Part shown: positions 25,301-38,100 of the stretch, in pieces | How positions within the stretch are numbered: position 1 is the stretch's first letter | Layout: the number at the start of each line of letters is the position of its first letter | NCBI RefSeq assembly: GCF_001522545.3 | Contig: NC_031797.1 | Location: 4,640,987-4,704,986, forward strand | Source of the DNA: Parus major | Lineage: Eukaryota; Chordata; Aves; Passeriformes; Paridae | Length of the DNA stretch: 64,000 nt | Direction: 5' to 3' | Program-made: the position numbers and the translations under genes | Notes under the pieces: generated by a model | What the model saw: only the letters and a program-made list of their open reading frames with translations | What the model was told of the DNA's origin: nothing | The model's database searches: none

Positions 25301-28300
25301 TTGAACCAGAAAGCACAAATCCCAGACCATCTTTGCCTCCCGTCCCCACAGGTCTCAGGGAGAGAAACCCCTTGGAAAACAGAAGCAGAGTGTAAGTTTA
25401 ACACTTATTTTTCAGGTCCTTTCAGTTCATTTCCCCCACCCCACAGAGATGCTCCCTCTGACAGTACCACACTGGGATCAGAACCAGCAGATGTGCAGCA
25501 GTCAGGAAAGGATTTTCCTATGAAACGTAGAGAGAGTATGGAGAAAAAGAAAAGAAGGAAAAAAGGGGAAAAACATTTGAAGGAAACAAAAGCTAAAAAA
25601 TCTTTGAATGGAGTGGAGGCCTGAGAAAGCCCCAGTAAGGAATTCTGTCTGTGCAGAAACAGACTCCCCTTTCTTCCCACTCCTCAGGGGACAGAAAGAG
25701 AAGGAGACAGGGAAAGGGAGAGACAGCAGGATGTGACAATTAAAAAGCCCAGCTGAGAGCCTGCTGCTCCCCCTTGTTAGGGACTCTGAGGGATGGGAGC
25801 AGGGCTCTCCCTCCTCACACTGGTGACCAGAGCCACTTCTGAGTTAGTTCTGCTCCCGGCTACTCCAAACTGCAGCGGAGTGATTTAGTAGAGATGAGAG
25901 GAGACAGAAAACACAAAGAACAGCTGCCACAGCCACTCATGCAGTGAAAAAACACCTCATTTAAAAGCAAAGATCTGTGAAAAGCCCAGGTTGAAATATT
26001 GCCATCCAGGGTTATTGTCCCCAGGGCAACAGCGAAGGGAGACAATCCATTAAACTAAAACCAGCTCGTTTTGGTTGCACACACTCCATCCTGGTATCAT
26101 CAATATCCCCCTCGCAGCCTCCACAGGGCTCCTCTCTCCCAGAGCCCAAACGGGACCATTCCCAGAGCTCCAGGCCTTCCTCCCCTTGGCTGCAGAGGTG
26201 CTCATGGAAGAGAGCATGGGGACTTCTTCCCCAAAGGCTGGGGAAGGCTGGGGCTGTGAGCAATCACTTTCCTTCTCCTGTGCCTCCCGCTGCCCGTGTG
26301 AGGGACGGGCTGTGGCTGCCATCCCCTGTGCATGCTCAGCTCCACGGCCCCCACCCAGCCCCAGAGGACGGCGCTGCCCTGTCCCAGAGCCCAGCTCTGC
26401 TCCTGGCTCAGGTCCCAGCTGAGGAGCAGGTCCCAAAGGTGTCCCCCCTCCCTGGAGTGAAACGCCACCCCCAGCTCCGTACCCCTGTGCCCACCATCTG
26501 TGGCTCCCTGACTGGGGTCCCCTCAGAGAAGGGTGGGAAAGGAGAGACACCTACTAGACTGCAAGGTGCGCTCTCGGACCTCCGGGGTGAAGGCCCCCAG
26601 CCCCAGGGCCGAGCGGGCGGCCAGCCGGAAGACATACTCAGTGTTGGGCTTCAGGCCTTCCACTGTGAACGAGGTCGTGGGCTCAAAGTTCTTCAGCACC
26701 TGGGATGGGCGAGGGGGGAAGAGAAAATAAACCCAAACAACAGGCAGCAGAGGTGAGGCCTGCCCAGAGAGAGACGCCCGCCCTGCTCCCCTCGCTCCGA
26801 CACCGCAGGGAACGGCGCGGCCGGGGAGCTCCTCAGCCCCAACCCTGCTCCACTCTGGACTCACCTCCTTGCTGTGGTCTCCTTCCTTGTAGAGGAGCTC
26901 GTACTTCACTATGATCTCCTGGCGTGGGGGGCTCCACGACAGCACAATGCTCGTCTCGGTCTTGGCCTCTGCTCGGAAGTTCATCGGCTGCCCAGGAACT
27001 GGAGCCGACGGGGCAGAGGAGGCAAGATGAGAAACAGGAGAAAACACATTAACTTAGCTAATTAGGAGGCTCTTGCCCTGTTTTCTTCAAAGCCTGTGTG
27101 GGAAGAGCACGTCAGCAGCAAAATGCCACACTGCAGCGTGGGCAGGGCCTGCCTCTAAAGCTGTGGAGCCCCATCCCCTTGCAGGACTCCAGCACATCCA
27201 GGGCTGCTGGAGATGGAGGAATCCCAGTGGATCATATGTCTCTTTCTCAGCAGTGCAGAATACAACCCTTCCTATCAATCCCAGTATTACAAGACTCTGG
27301 AGGTCGGAAGCCCATGAGCAGCCCATTGAGGACACGGGGTTTCCTCCCATACCTCATGCCAAAAATGTGCTGGGTGACAGCCCATGATAAATCACCTTGT
27401 GTTTGCAGCTCAGCACATAAGGCTCATTCCTCACTCATCTCTGACAAAGCAGTTCCTGGGTACTTCAGGCAGAGTTAAAGTGTCACCCCTGCCTGGGCAG
27501 TTTTACATCTTACATCTTTACATGGAATGGTTTTGAGTTGCAAGAGACCATAAAGATCATCCAGTTCCACGGGCAGGGACACCTTCCACTACCCCAGGTT
27601 GCTCCAAGCCCTGTCCAGCCTGGCCTTGGACACTCCAAGGGCAGCCACAGCTGACCATGTGCCAGGGCCTGCCCACCCTCTGGGGAAATCCTTCCCAACA
27701 CGGCGTCTAAATCTCCAAATGTAAGCAGCAGCTCTCCTCCCCACAGCCCAGGTCAGCACGCGGGCGCTCACCTCCTTGCTGCGTCTTAACCTGGATGGGG
27801 TCGGACAGGGGCCCGTCCCCCACGGAGGTGAAGGCCAGCACTCTCACGGTGTAGGTCTCGTCCTCGAGGAGGCTGCCCACGGTGGTCAGCAGGCTGTCAT
27901 CCACGTTGTGCTTCTGCCAGTTGCTGACGGGCTGGTCGGGCTCCATGGTGTAATAGACTCGGTACCCTCGGATCTGCCCGTTGGGCTCCACCGGCTCTTC
28001 CCACTGGATGATCATGGTGGTGCTGCTCAGCATCCGGCCCTGCACGTTGCGGGGGGCACTGGCGGGAGCTTGTTCCCCAGTACGGGTGACCACCGACTCA
28101 CTGGGCGGGCCCTGCCCGATGCTGTTCACTGCAGAGACCCAGATCTCGTACTCGGAGTTGGGGCTGAGCCCCCCGATGCTGTAGCGTGTGGTGGTGATGT
28201 CCTCCTTGATCTGGTAGGGTCCGTCCTGGCTCTTAGACTTGTACTCAATGACATAGTAGGACACGGGGTCTGGATTTCCAGAGTCCCAGGTGATGGTGAT

Positions 28301-31300
28301 ACTCGTCGCTGTCGTCTCGGTCACCACTGGCGTCCCAGGAGCCTTGGGAAGTGCTGAGAATCAGGAAGAACAGGCATTTACAAAAACCTGCAGATGCTGA
28401 AATGGTGCCTAATTGGTCTGGTTAGGGCTGCAGGAGCTGGAGGCACAGCACCAATCCCAGCAGCTCAGGAAAGTGCTGCTGGAATATGATGAACCTAGTT
28501 ATCCACTCTATTATCCTCCTTAAACTGCTCCATCAAAGGCAAAGCGTTCAGCTAAACATCTGGAATCATTAGCACAGGCTTCAGCTGCACTTCCACCTGC
28601 TCCGGGGGCAGGGAGGGAGAGCAGCTCCTTCCCAGCACGTGCTCACACCTCCCTGGGCAAGGAGTGGCACAGGGAGTGCTCTGCTCTCCAGAACAAATGC
28701 CCAGAAATGCTGGGAGGGCTTCCCTGGAGCCACAGAGCTGTGTTCGTCCCCTCTCCTGGCCAGGGAGTCCCCCGTGAGCCTGCTGGGGACTGCAGGCTGC
28801 TCAGCACTTCAGCTGCACCTGATACATGGGCTAACTTCAGCTGTTCTCAGCCTTTATGTGCTGTCCTCACTGCACACTTCCGACCCTTTTCAACCTTTCT
28901 TTTCAACTTCTTCTTATTTATCATGGAATCTCAGAATGTTTTGGGTGGAAAGGGGCCTTAAAGCCCATCCAGTGCTGCCCCTGCCATGGGCTCAGACATC
29001 CTCCACTGTTCCAGGTGGCTCCAAGCCCTGTCCAACCTGGCCTTGAAGCCAAACTTCTCTAGACCTGATCACAGTGAAGTCTGAACTTCTCCTTTCACCT
29101 TGTGCCCGGGAGAGCTGCAGGTGCTCACACACAGGAGCAGAGCAGGGAACAGGATCCAAACAAAATCACAAAAGACAGAAGATACCAGCAGGGTGAAATT
29201 CCCTGTGTGAGGAGCTGGGAGAGCTGGAAGCAGAAGCAATCTGCCCTACACAGCAGCTTTTCAGAATGAGAGGGTAAGACAGGGAAAAAAGGGAAGGAAA
29301 GAAATACTCAGGAAAATAAAGAGGACCTGAGTCCAGCCCCAGGCATCTTTCTGCTGGCACGAGAGCCCCACTGCCTGTGCAGAAGCCCAGAACAGGTCTT
29401 GTGCCAAGAGTCTCTAGTCCCTACTCATTTCTCCTGTCAGACCTTCCTCAGACAGATCACTGATACAACAGCATTGTTTTTTCTTATCCCTCCCTTTCTC
29501 CCAAGTGTTTCTCCTCTTCCCCACCCGTGGATCCTTTCCCACCCTCTCCCAGACCCCTCACGGGCAACACCGGTTCTTGGAGCAGACACCAGCTCACACA
29601 GAGCTCTACACTCACCCAACCTCAGGGGTTCCTGCTTGGGTTTAATACTCCCCTGCTGAGGACAGAATAGATTGAAGATGGCACCTGTGCTCCTCTTGGG
29701 AATCACTAGCTGGAAGCTTATTCCCCATCTTGCTGGGGCAACCATGGCCACTAAGATGCTGGAACTAAGCTCTACTGCAAGGGTGCACATGCCAGAGGTC
29801 CTCAGGGCCTTGGCTGAATCTCAGGCCTTGGAACAGGATGGCATGCAGGCTCCAAGCCATGCAGGGCTCCTTGCACAGTGCCCAGCCAGCCTCACGTCAG
29901 GACAGACACAGCATGCGGGGATTTCAGTCACAGTTTTCTTCGTAACAACCAGCTCAGGTGTCCTAAAGCGAGGGAAGGTCTCCAGCCACCAGCTTCCCCT
30001 CCCTGTGGGTTTCCCTGTGTGTGGGATCCCTGAGGACACAGATCCCAGCACGGGGCACTCATGGTGCACCAGCCTGTCCTGCCATCCAGAGCTCCACGTG
30101 CACACACAGGTAAGGACAGGNNNNNNNNNNNNNNNNNNNNNNNNNNNNNNNNNNNNNNNNNNNNNNNNNNNNNNNNNNNNNNNNNNNNNNNNNNNNNNNN
30201 NNNNNNNNNNNNNNNNNNNNNNNNNNNNNNNNNNNNNNNNNNNNNNNNNNNNNNNNNNNNNNNNNNNNNNNNNNNNNNNNNNNNNNNNNNNNNNNNNNNN
30301 NNNNNNNNNNNNNNNNNNNNNNNNNNNNNNNNNNNNNNNNNNNNNNNNNNNNNNNNNNNNNNNNNNNNNNNNNNNNNNNNNNNNNNNNNNNNNNNNNNNN
30401 NNNNNNNNNNNNNNNNNNNNNNNNNNNNNNNNNNNNNNNNNNNNNNNNNNNNNNNNNNNNNNNNNNNNNNNNNNNNNNNNNNNNNNNNNNNNNNNNNNNN
30501 NNNNNNNNNNNTGCAGGAGCAGCAGGACATGCAGGACTGTCCCAGCCATGCACACACTCGTGCAGGAGCAGCAGGACATGCAGGACTGTCCCAGCCATGC
30601 ACACACACTCGTGCAGGAGCAGCAGGACATGCAGGACCATGTCCCCTGTGCAGGTCAGGCACTCACAGGCTCCCCCCATGCAGACACACGATGACACAGG
30701 CGCAAACCTCGGGACATTCCCGCTCTGGTGACACGTCCCAGCATCGCCCCATGCACGAGCAGGACACGTGCCCGCTGTCCCCTCCCTCATGCTGGGACAC
30801 CGGGCTCTGGCCGTGCCCGCTCCCACACGTGCAGTCAGGACCCCGCTCCCACTCCCTTACATTTCACCGTGATCTGGGCAACGGCCTCAATGACTCCCAG
30901 GCTGGACATGGCCACGCAGGTGTAGTTGGCGGAGTCCTTGACGTCCGTGAGCTCCAGGACGTTCCTGCCCACGGGCATGTCATCCTCGGGGGTCAGGTCC
31001 TCCGCTCCCTGCATCCACTTCACGTAGGGCATGGGGGACCCCACGGCCACGCAGGTGATGTTGACGTTGCCCCCGGGCATGATTTCATGGCTGACAGGGA
31101 GGATGGAGAAGCGAGGGGCCACACGGCGAACTGTGGACGAGACGCACAGAGGTAACAAAAAAACAAAACGGAAAAGCAAACCAAACCAAACGAACGAACA
31201 AAAAAACAAACAGGAAAAAAAAACAAACAAAAAAAAAAAAAAAGAAAGGAAAGAAAAAGAAAGGAGAAAAAGAAAAAAGAGTAAAAGATAATTTAAATAT

Positions 31301-32123
31301 AGATGGGGTTTGTCATCATTTACTTTCTTCCTTCATTAAAAACAAAACAAAAAACCAAAGAAATTAAAAAATCAAAAACCAAAAACCAAAAAATAAACTC
31401 CAAATAAATTTGTACTTCACAAACAATATATAGAATATAGACATAAAAGCGATATTTCATAGCAACAGGGTTCCATTGATCAAGATTAGACCCATCACAG
31501 CACAGATAAATACACAAAAATTTATTAGCAATTTCTCATCTTTACTGGCAAGAGCTGGCATGGCGAGCGCCCAAACTTCTCCTCTGTGGCCGCTGGGGCC
31601 CCCAGCTCCCCGCTCCTCACCCCGGGAACCTGCTCCTCCCTCTCGCAGTCCCGGCTCCCCTTCTCCACCACCACCCGCCGTGGTCCAGGGCTCCCCTCCG
31701 GAGAGGGGCCCCCTCCCACCCGGGGCTGCTGCAGAGGTGGGGTGGGGGGCCAGGAGAAGGTTGGGATGGAGATGGAAACTTCTCAACGTTTTGCCTTGTT
31801 GGACCCAGAGAACCCAACAAAGAGAGAAGTAGCACATCCCCAAATTGCAGCCGCTCCACTTGAGACGTGGAAGGCAGGAGGATAAACGAGGGAGGAGAGG
31901 GAGTCCCCGGAGAGGGACAGAATTTGGTTGGTGTCTGCGTGTGAGAAGCGTCCAGGGGAACACAGCCCCCCTGGAGCGAGACAGAGTGTGGAAAAGATGA
32001 GAAACTCTAATGAAATTTTTGTGGTTTTCGGGTATAGAAACCCTAACGAAGCCTCTTTTAGATCTGACACGGTTCCATCGATAGATGCAGCTCTCAGAGT
32101 CACAAACATCATGCAAAATAGGT

Positions 32124-32165
<42 letters not shown>

Positions 32166-35100
32166 GAGAGAGGAAAATGCAGAGAAATATAATTTCTGGG
32201 CAGCAGCAAATGCCCACATGGATACTGGATAGAAAGTGAGCGACAGAGAAAGGAAGGAAGACCAGGAGAAGGAGAACAAGAGGGGAAAGGAGAAAGAAGA
32301 GAGAGAGAGGGAGGGGAGGGGGAAACCCACTTTAATGCTGCATACTTTTTCTAGCTGATGTGACTCAATGTGGTGGCTCACATTGTCACATCTCAGCCCT
32401 GGCGGAATAATAAATAGAATAGAATTAATAAGAAAAACAAGGTAATGAAACTTTTAACGTTGAGAAAACAGTGACATGTTCTGTGCATCTCCTTAGCAGA
32501 GAGGTGGATGCAGCTTCCAGACCTTACACAGGAAGAACATGGACGCAAAGGGGAGGCTGTGGTTTCCTTGGCTCCATTTTCTGAGCTAGCTGGGCTGGCT
32601 GGAGGGATGGTGGGTGCCCTTCCTTAGAGGGGGAAAGCAGGGGAATGGACAAAGGAGAAGGTATGTGGATCAGGGAGGGCCTAGGGAGGGGGCTGAGGGC
32701 AGGGTCTCATCCCACAAGAGAGACAAAAGGATACAGGAACCGGGGAAAATGCAGGAACTGCAGCAGCTGCAGGGGAGCAGGGTGCAGGATTCCTCCAGCT
32801 TCAGGGACAGCCATGCAGGAACTGCTGCAGGCAGGGTGGGAGAGGGGACAGGAGGGTCTGGAGCACTGGGGGGCTGTGAGCTCCCTGTTCCTGCTGTCTG
32901 CTCCCAGGTAACCCCTGCACAACCTCTCCAAAGTCGGTGCCGTTGCCTCATTCCAAAGCAGAGCAAAGCACAGCGGAGCTGAGCCTGCCATTGTCCCTCC
33001 CAGTGCCTTCAGACGTCCCCTGGAACTGTCTTGGGGCTTGCTAGTGTTTATCTTGCAGCTCTGTGGATCTTTTCCAAGGGGAAGGGCACTGCCAGGAGAG
33101 GATGAGGCTGTTTGCTGTTTTCTGGGGCTTTGGCAAACAAAAGTCAACAGCAGCCCCTGCATCATCCTGCAAGGTGACAAAGGGACACGGTCACAGCAAG
33201 GACTGCCCTCCCCTTTGGGCTGTCAGACCCTTTTCTGTGGGAACCAGTAGCCAGGAACTGGCACAGGGAGGCAAGGAAGAGAAGACTTCCAGACTGGTGG
33301 CAGTAGGAGCTGCGAGGTGGCAAAGGGGAACTCCTGCATGCACAGATCCGCAGAGACAACGGGGGCATGCCCTCAGCTGGGAGAAGGATGGGGATGTGGA
33401 GGGAGGGGCTGCAAACTCACCTGGCCACTGACACTAGAAGGTGATTTCTACCTGCACAAAGGTGTAGGGGGTAGCACAGTGTTTGTTCCACCTCAGGCAC
33501 CAGCACTGGTTCAAAGGATCGGGCAGCCTGCTCCTTGCTCCCTCCTCCTGCCCCTATGGAGAACACTCAGCCCCAGGCACAGGGGCACAGCCCTGTTCCC
33601 TACTCCATCCTGCTTCCCACTGCTTCCAGAGGTACCACACTTCAGAAAATGGAGCCAGGTGGAAACCACACCCGTCACAGTCGGAGACAAGATGGAGAGA
33701 ACTCGGAAAGAAACAAGTGGGGTCAACATGCAGACAGATCTGGGGTGGGGATGACTCTTCTGGGGGGGGCTGGTATGTGACCTGGAGAGGGGAGGCAAGG
33801 TGGGAAAGGTGAGGAGGAATGGGGAGACACACCCGGACAAGATCCGGTCAGCAAACAGCATCAACAGCAACAAACAACGGCAGGTGGGATGCAAACACTG
33901 AGTTGTCATGGGAACAGAACAAGACAATCCAAACCAAGCTAATCGCAAAGAAAGGAAACCCAACTGAAAGATAAAGGGAAAAAAAGAAACAAAGAAAAGA
34001 AAAGAAAAAGAAAGAACAAACCAGAATTCAATAACTGAAAAGCATCATCTGATGTAGGGCGGAGTGCTGAGAATCGGAGTCTGAAGGGAACCGACTGTTC
34101 CTGGCTGTGGTTTTGGGCAGGGAAGGAGAAATCCACTCACAAAACACAAGCTCAGGGGCTGTGCAGAGCACGTTCCCAAAAGTGCAGAGCAGCCCTTCCC
34201 TCCTCCTGCCAGCTCCCAGGGGTGCCAGTCAGCCCTGGGCTCTCAGGGATCCCTGCTTGGGGCTGTGGCATTTGTCACCCTCCAAGGGAAGCCCCAGCAC
34301 CAGCCCTCAGCACCGCCCGTTCCACGAGGACAGAGAATTTGGATTGGGGCTGGTACAAGCCCAGAACAGGCAGCAGCACTCCCTTGGTGCATCCTGGTTT
34401 AAAAAAAAATGGATTCTCCTGTGTGCACAGTTATACCAGCATCCACACACTGAGCTAGGAGGGGAAGAGAACTCCAATTGAGTGTTGGGGACCTCAGAGA
34501 GTCCCCTGGATACAGCCCTGCGAAGGCTCAGTGCTGTGACAACCACAACAGGTACAGGGTTCATCTCTGGCTACCCAGAGCCATCAGGCTGCTGTTTATT
34601 TTAATTGTGACAACATTTGCATTTGGCTGGAGACAGGGAATTCGTCAAGCTGAGAATCTCTGGGTCAGCCTTTAGGTCAAGGCCCAGGAGGAGGAGAGCT
34701 GTGGCAGAAAGGAAGCTGGAGATGGAATCGAGACCAATTTCAGCTCTGGGTCCAGCTCCACAGCAGCTGAAGGAGGGGAATTTTACGAGAAGAAAATCAG
34801 GTGTAGAGATTCTTTCCATTTTGCTATTCAACACTTTCAAAGGATTGGGAAGAACAGAACTGCCCTCTCTGGAAAGGAAACATTGGGATGGGGCAGCCAG
34901 GACTCTGCTTCACAGACACTTGTCTAATAATACTTTTCCCAGTTTCTGATACAAGAAGGACTTTCCCTGAGTTCCAGGGGTGTTTGGTTCCAGGACAGCT
35001 TTGCCAGACCCTGCATGCGTACACGGATGTGCATGCTCCATGTGCAACAGCTCCCGACGGACACACACAAGCAGGCACACACAAACAGACATTGTCCATG

Positions 35101-38100
35101 GCCAAAAAACTCTCAGGAGCTTTTTTTCAAACAAGGATACAGCTTGTTACGGGTAGAATCAGATTCCAGGACTGGAGCTGGATGTTTGGGATACAATTAA
35201 ATTATTTCAATGCAAAGAAGCCATTTCAGAGGCACAGAAAAGTTGAAGTGCAGTTAGTTATGAGTCTGTTTAATTGTTGGATAAGCATTTCACACTGCAA
35301 ATTCACATCCCAAATTGTGCTTTTTTAGAAACAGAACAGATCCATAACTTTTCACACCCTTCGGAAGCCAATTGGTTTTGTTGCTGCTCACGGAGGCAGA
35401 GGTTGACCCAGTTTGTGTTCTGTGAGTGGCATTTTTGGCTTTTTTGGTCCCCATCAGCACAACTCAGGTTCCCCACCACCACTCAGGGTGAGAGGTGTTT
35501 TTGCAAGATTTACAGACCTGATTGGAAGAGACACTGTGAGATCCAGGGTTGACTTTTGCAACACCAGAATCCATCCTTAAAATGTGTTCCCATGATGCTG
35601 CTAATGAGAGAAACCTGAGACCAAGCAGTTTGTGCTGAGGAACCCCACCAGCTGCTCTTTTAAAGCCCCTTCCAGATTCCCTCAGAGAGAAAAAACGTTG
35701 GAGGAGGAGCAAGGTGGGGAAAGGAGAATGTCCTGGACAAGAACATGTCACTTCAAACCCCGATTCACATTAAACCAACTCAAAGAGAAATGCATCTTAT
35801 ACCTTAAAGAAGAAATTAATTGAAAAAGGAAACAAAAGAAAGTGAAGTGGCTGGTTGAAAGCACCAAACAAAACCAAATGGTATTAAACATTTTGACACT
35901 CAGCAAGCTGCTGCTCCAAATGAGGTGAGAAGGCGGACATTATTGGCCATTTTGGGGAGACAGGAGTCATTCCGTCTTGCTCCAAAATGAGGAGGGGTAG
36001 GGGAAAGGGTGCCAAAATAATGTGCAGCCTCTACATTATTAGTGAAGCTTAGATTACACCTGTCCTCCCTCCCAAATGTGGTCTGTCCCTGCCCCTGCAT
36101 GTCCGTGCAGCCGCCTCTGCCTCCTCCCTCTCCCATTCCAATTCTGGATTCCCGACCTCCGCCCTCCACGGGACGAGAAGCTTCCCTCCTGCTGCCCATC
36201 TCCTTCCTCATTTCCTTCGTGGAGAATGAAATAAATACGGAAATAGGTAGATAAATAAAGAATGAGACCAAGGCTTGGATTTGGTCTGGAGGAAATCCAT
36301 TACCTTCCCAATAATTGTTACTCTTCACTTAAAAAACCGCATTAGCTGAGCGACAGCGACAGGCTGGCTGAACATCTCTGGTCTTTTGCAGTTCTTTTTT
36401 TTTTTTTTTCCTGTTGTTTTTTACAGGATTGAACAGAAAATAATCAGAATCCAATTGTTTTTCAAGCAGCTCTGTAATTTTAAATACAGACTTGACTGTT
36501 TTAGTTTTTGTTATTTTAATTTGACAAGGTGTAATCTAATTTTTTCCCCTAAAACAAAGAGAACAGCGATGCAAAAGGTGTAAGAGACACAGGCAGGCAG
36601 AGATTTCGAGATCAGTACAGCACAGTGTTCCTGCAAAGTGCCCTCTATAGAGAGATAGTCATGTATATACATAGATATATACACAGTTTGGATTTTTTTT
36701 GATTGGTTTTTTTTTGGGGGTGGCTTTTTGTATCCATTTCCATTTCCTGATACCCTTGAGAAATCCTTCTGCAGAAACACAGTGAAGTTTTTGTTTGCTT
36801 TGTTTGGTTTGGAACTAGAATTTCAGAGCTGAGGACACCCCAAACATGGACAGGGCGCTCCCCCACCCGCAGAGGTGCTAAAATAACCCTTAAAAACCAT
36901 CCCAGAACTCTCCATCCCTCGATTTTAGCACCTGGAAACTGGGCACTGCAGAGGCAGCTGTACAACCCAGTGGTGGTTCTGCCTCCCTCCTTCTCCATTA
37001 AAGAATTTATCCATCTAGTCTAAAAAGGCATTAAAATTCCTACAGTTTAAAATACCAATGACTGCTTTGACCTTGTGGCTATTTGTTAAATCTCTAGTGC
37101 ATGTGGAATTATTTCCTTCAACCTCTAAATGGGATTGAAAGGGAAAAGCTCAGCAATGGTTCCACCTGGAACCAACCAGCAGCTCTGGTCTGATGGTCAA
37201 ATTACTCATGTGCCAAACTTAACCCAGGCTACAGGCTAAATTATTGCTTAAATTAGTCACATTTTAACCTATTTTGAAGCTTTATTTCCTGAGGTGCTCG
37301 GCACACTGGCCCTGCCCTTTCTGTGGGTTTTATTTTAATTGATTTCCCCTAGTTCAGCTCTTCCATGTTTTGCCCTGGCCTGGTTTCATCTTTGGTCTCT
37401 CAGTGAGCTGAGGTTTTCCAGAGAGCCTTGGGAGCTCCTGGGAATGTTCTCAGCAGGAGCTGGGCTGCAGAACCTGCCTTGGGGTGACAAAGCTTGTGCT
37501 GCTGGTGACAAGCAGCAAAGGCAGGGCCCGAGCAGGCACTGGGCTGCTTTAAATGCCTGCTGAGCCATTTACAGCTCCCTGGGCTGCAAAAGAGCAGAGC
37601 CACAAGAAGCTGGAGCCAAGAGCAGGAAGGATTATCCCTGCAGCATCCCAACTGCTGCCTCTTGGACCTCCTAACAGGGCCCCACTGTGTGAACAGGGGA
37701 CAATTCCTAATTCTGCTAAATTCAGCCATGCCAAGGTGTCCTGCAGCAGCAGCAGCAGCTCTGCACGCTCGGGGATCTGAAGCACAGCCCACACAGCTCA
37801 TCCCTCCTTCCCTCGGGGACACGGAGGAGCACAGGGACACCAGGTCCTTACACACACAGCCAGCAGCTGCACTCTGCCACCACAGCACAGCAATCCACGT
37901 GGCTGCCTGCAGCTTCACAAATTGACAGGAGAGCTGCAAAGTGCTCCATTTCCAGGGGGAAAACCAGCTCTGGCCACAGGTCCTGGCAGAGGGGACACTG
38001 ACCTGGCTGAGGGGACACAGGTCCTGGCAGAGGGGACACTGACCTGGCTGAGGGGACACTGACCTGGCAGAGGGGACACTGACCTGGCAGAGGGGACACT

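Larger units (their letters stand above)
29842..30755 (-). promoter_or_regulatory. UGCAUG cluster downstream of the Ig3 exon
   Basis: Nine catgca hexamers (UGCAUG in the transcript) start at 29842, 29858, 30528, 30547, 30577, 30596, 30628, 30677 and 30750, outside the 391-base gap. Most sit in the minisatellite. Rbfox binding is an inference from the motif. Confidence 0.5.
28354..30860 (-). other. PTPRS: Intron between Ig3 and FN1 (2.5 kb)
   Basis: Contains a 49-51-bp minisatellite with an internal assembly gap just past the Ig3 donor and a CR1 fragment (28925-29085). The rest is ordinary intron, with no coding exon recognised. Confidence 0.8.

Noticed and set aside
27776..28357. 193-residue plus-strand open frame.
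   Set aside because: Antisense shadow of the FN1-FN2 exon.
29672..31155. Long open frames on both strands around 30 kb.
   Set aside because: They run across an N gap and a tandem repeat, with low-complexity translations and no homology recognised.
33307..33316. gagctgcgag followed by gt, looking like the meB ELRE exon.
   Set aside because: It is on the plus strand, opposite to the gene. The true minus-strand meB is at 41344-41355.
33410..33435. Minus-strand tag/cag followed by gtgagt, suggesting a 7-nt or 13-nt exon in the meB-Ig3 intron.
   Set aside because: Neither length is a multiple of three, so either would break the reading frame. No matching peptide.
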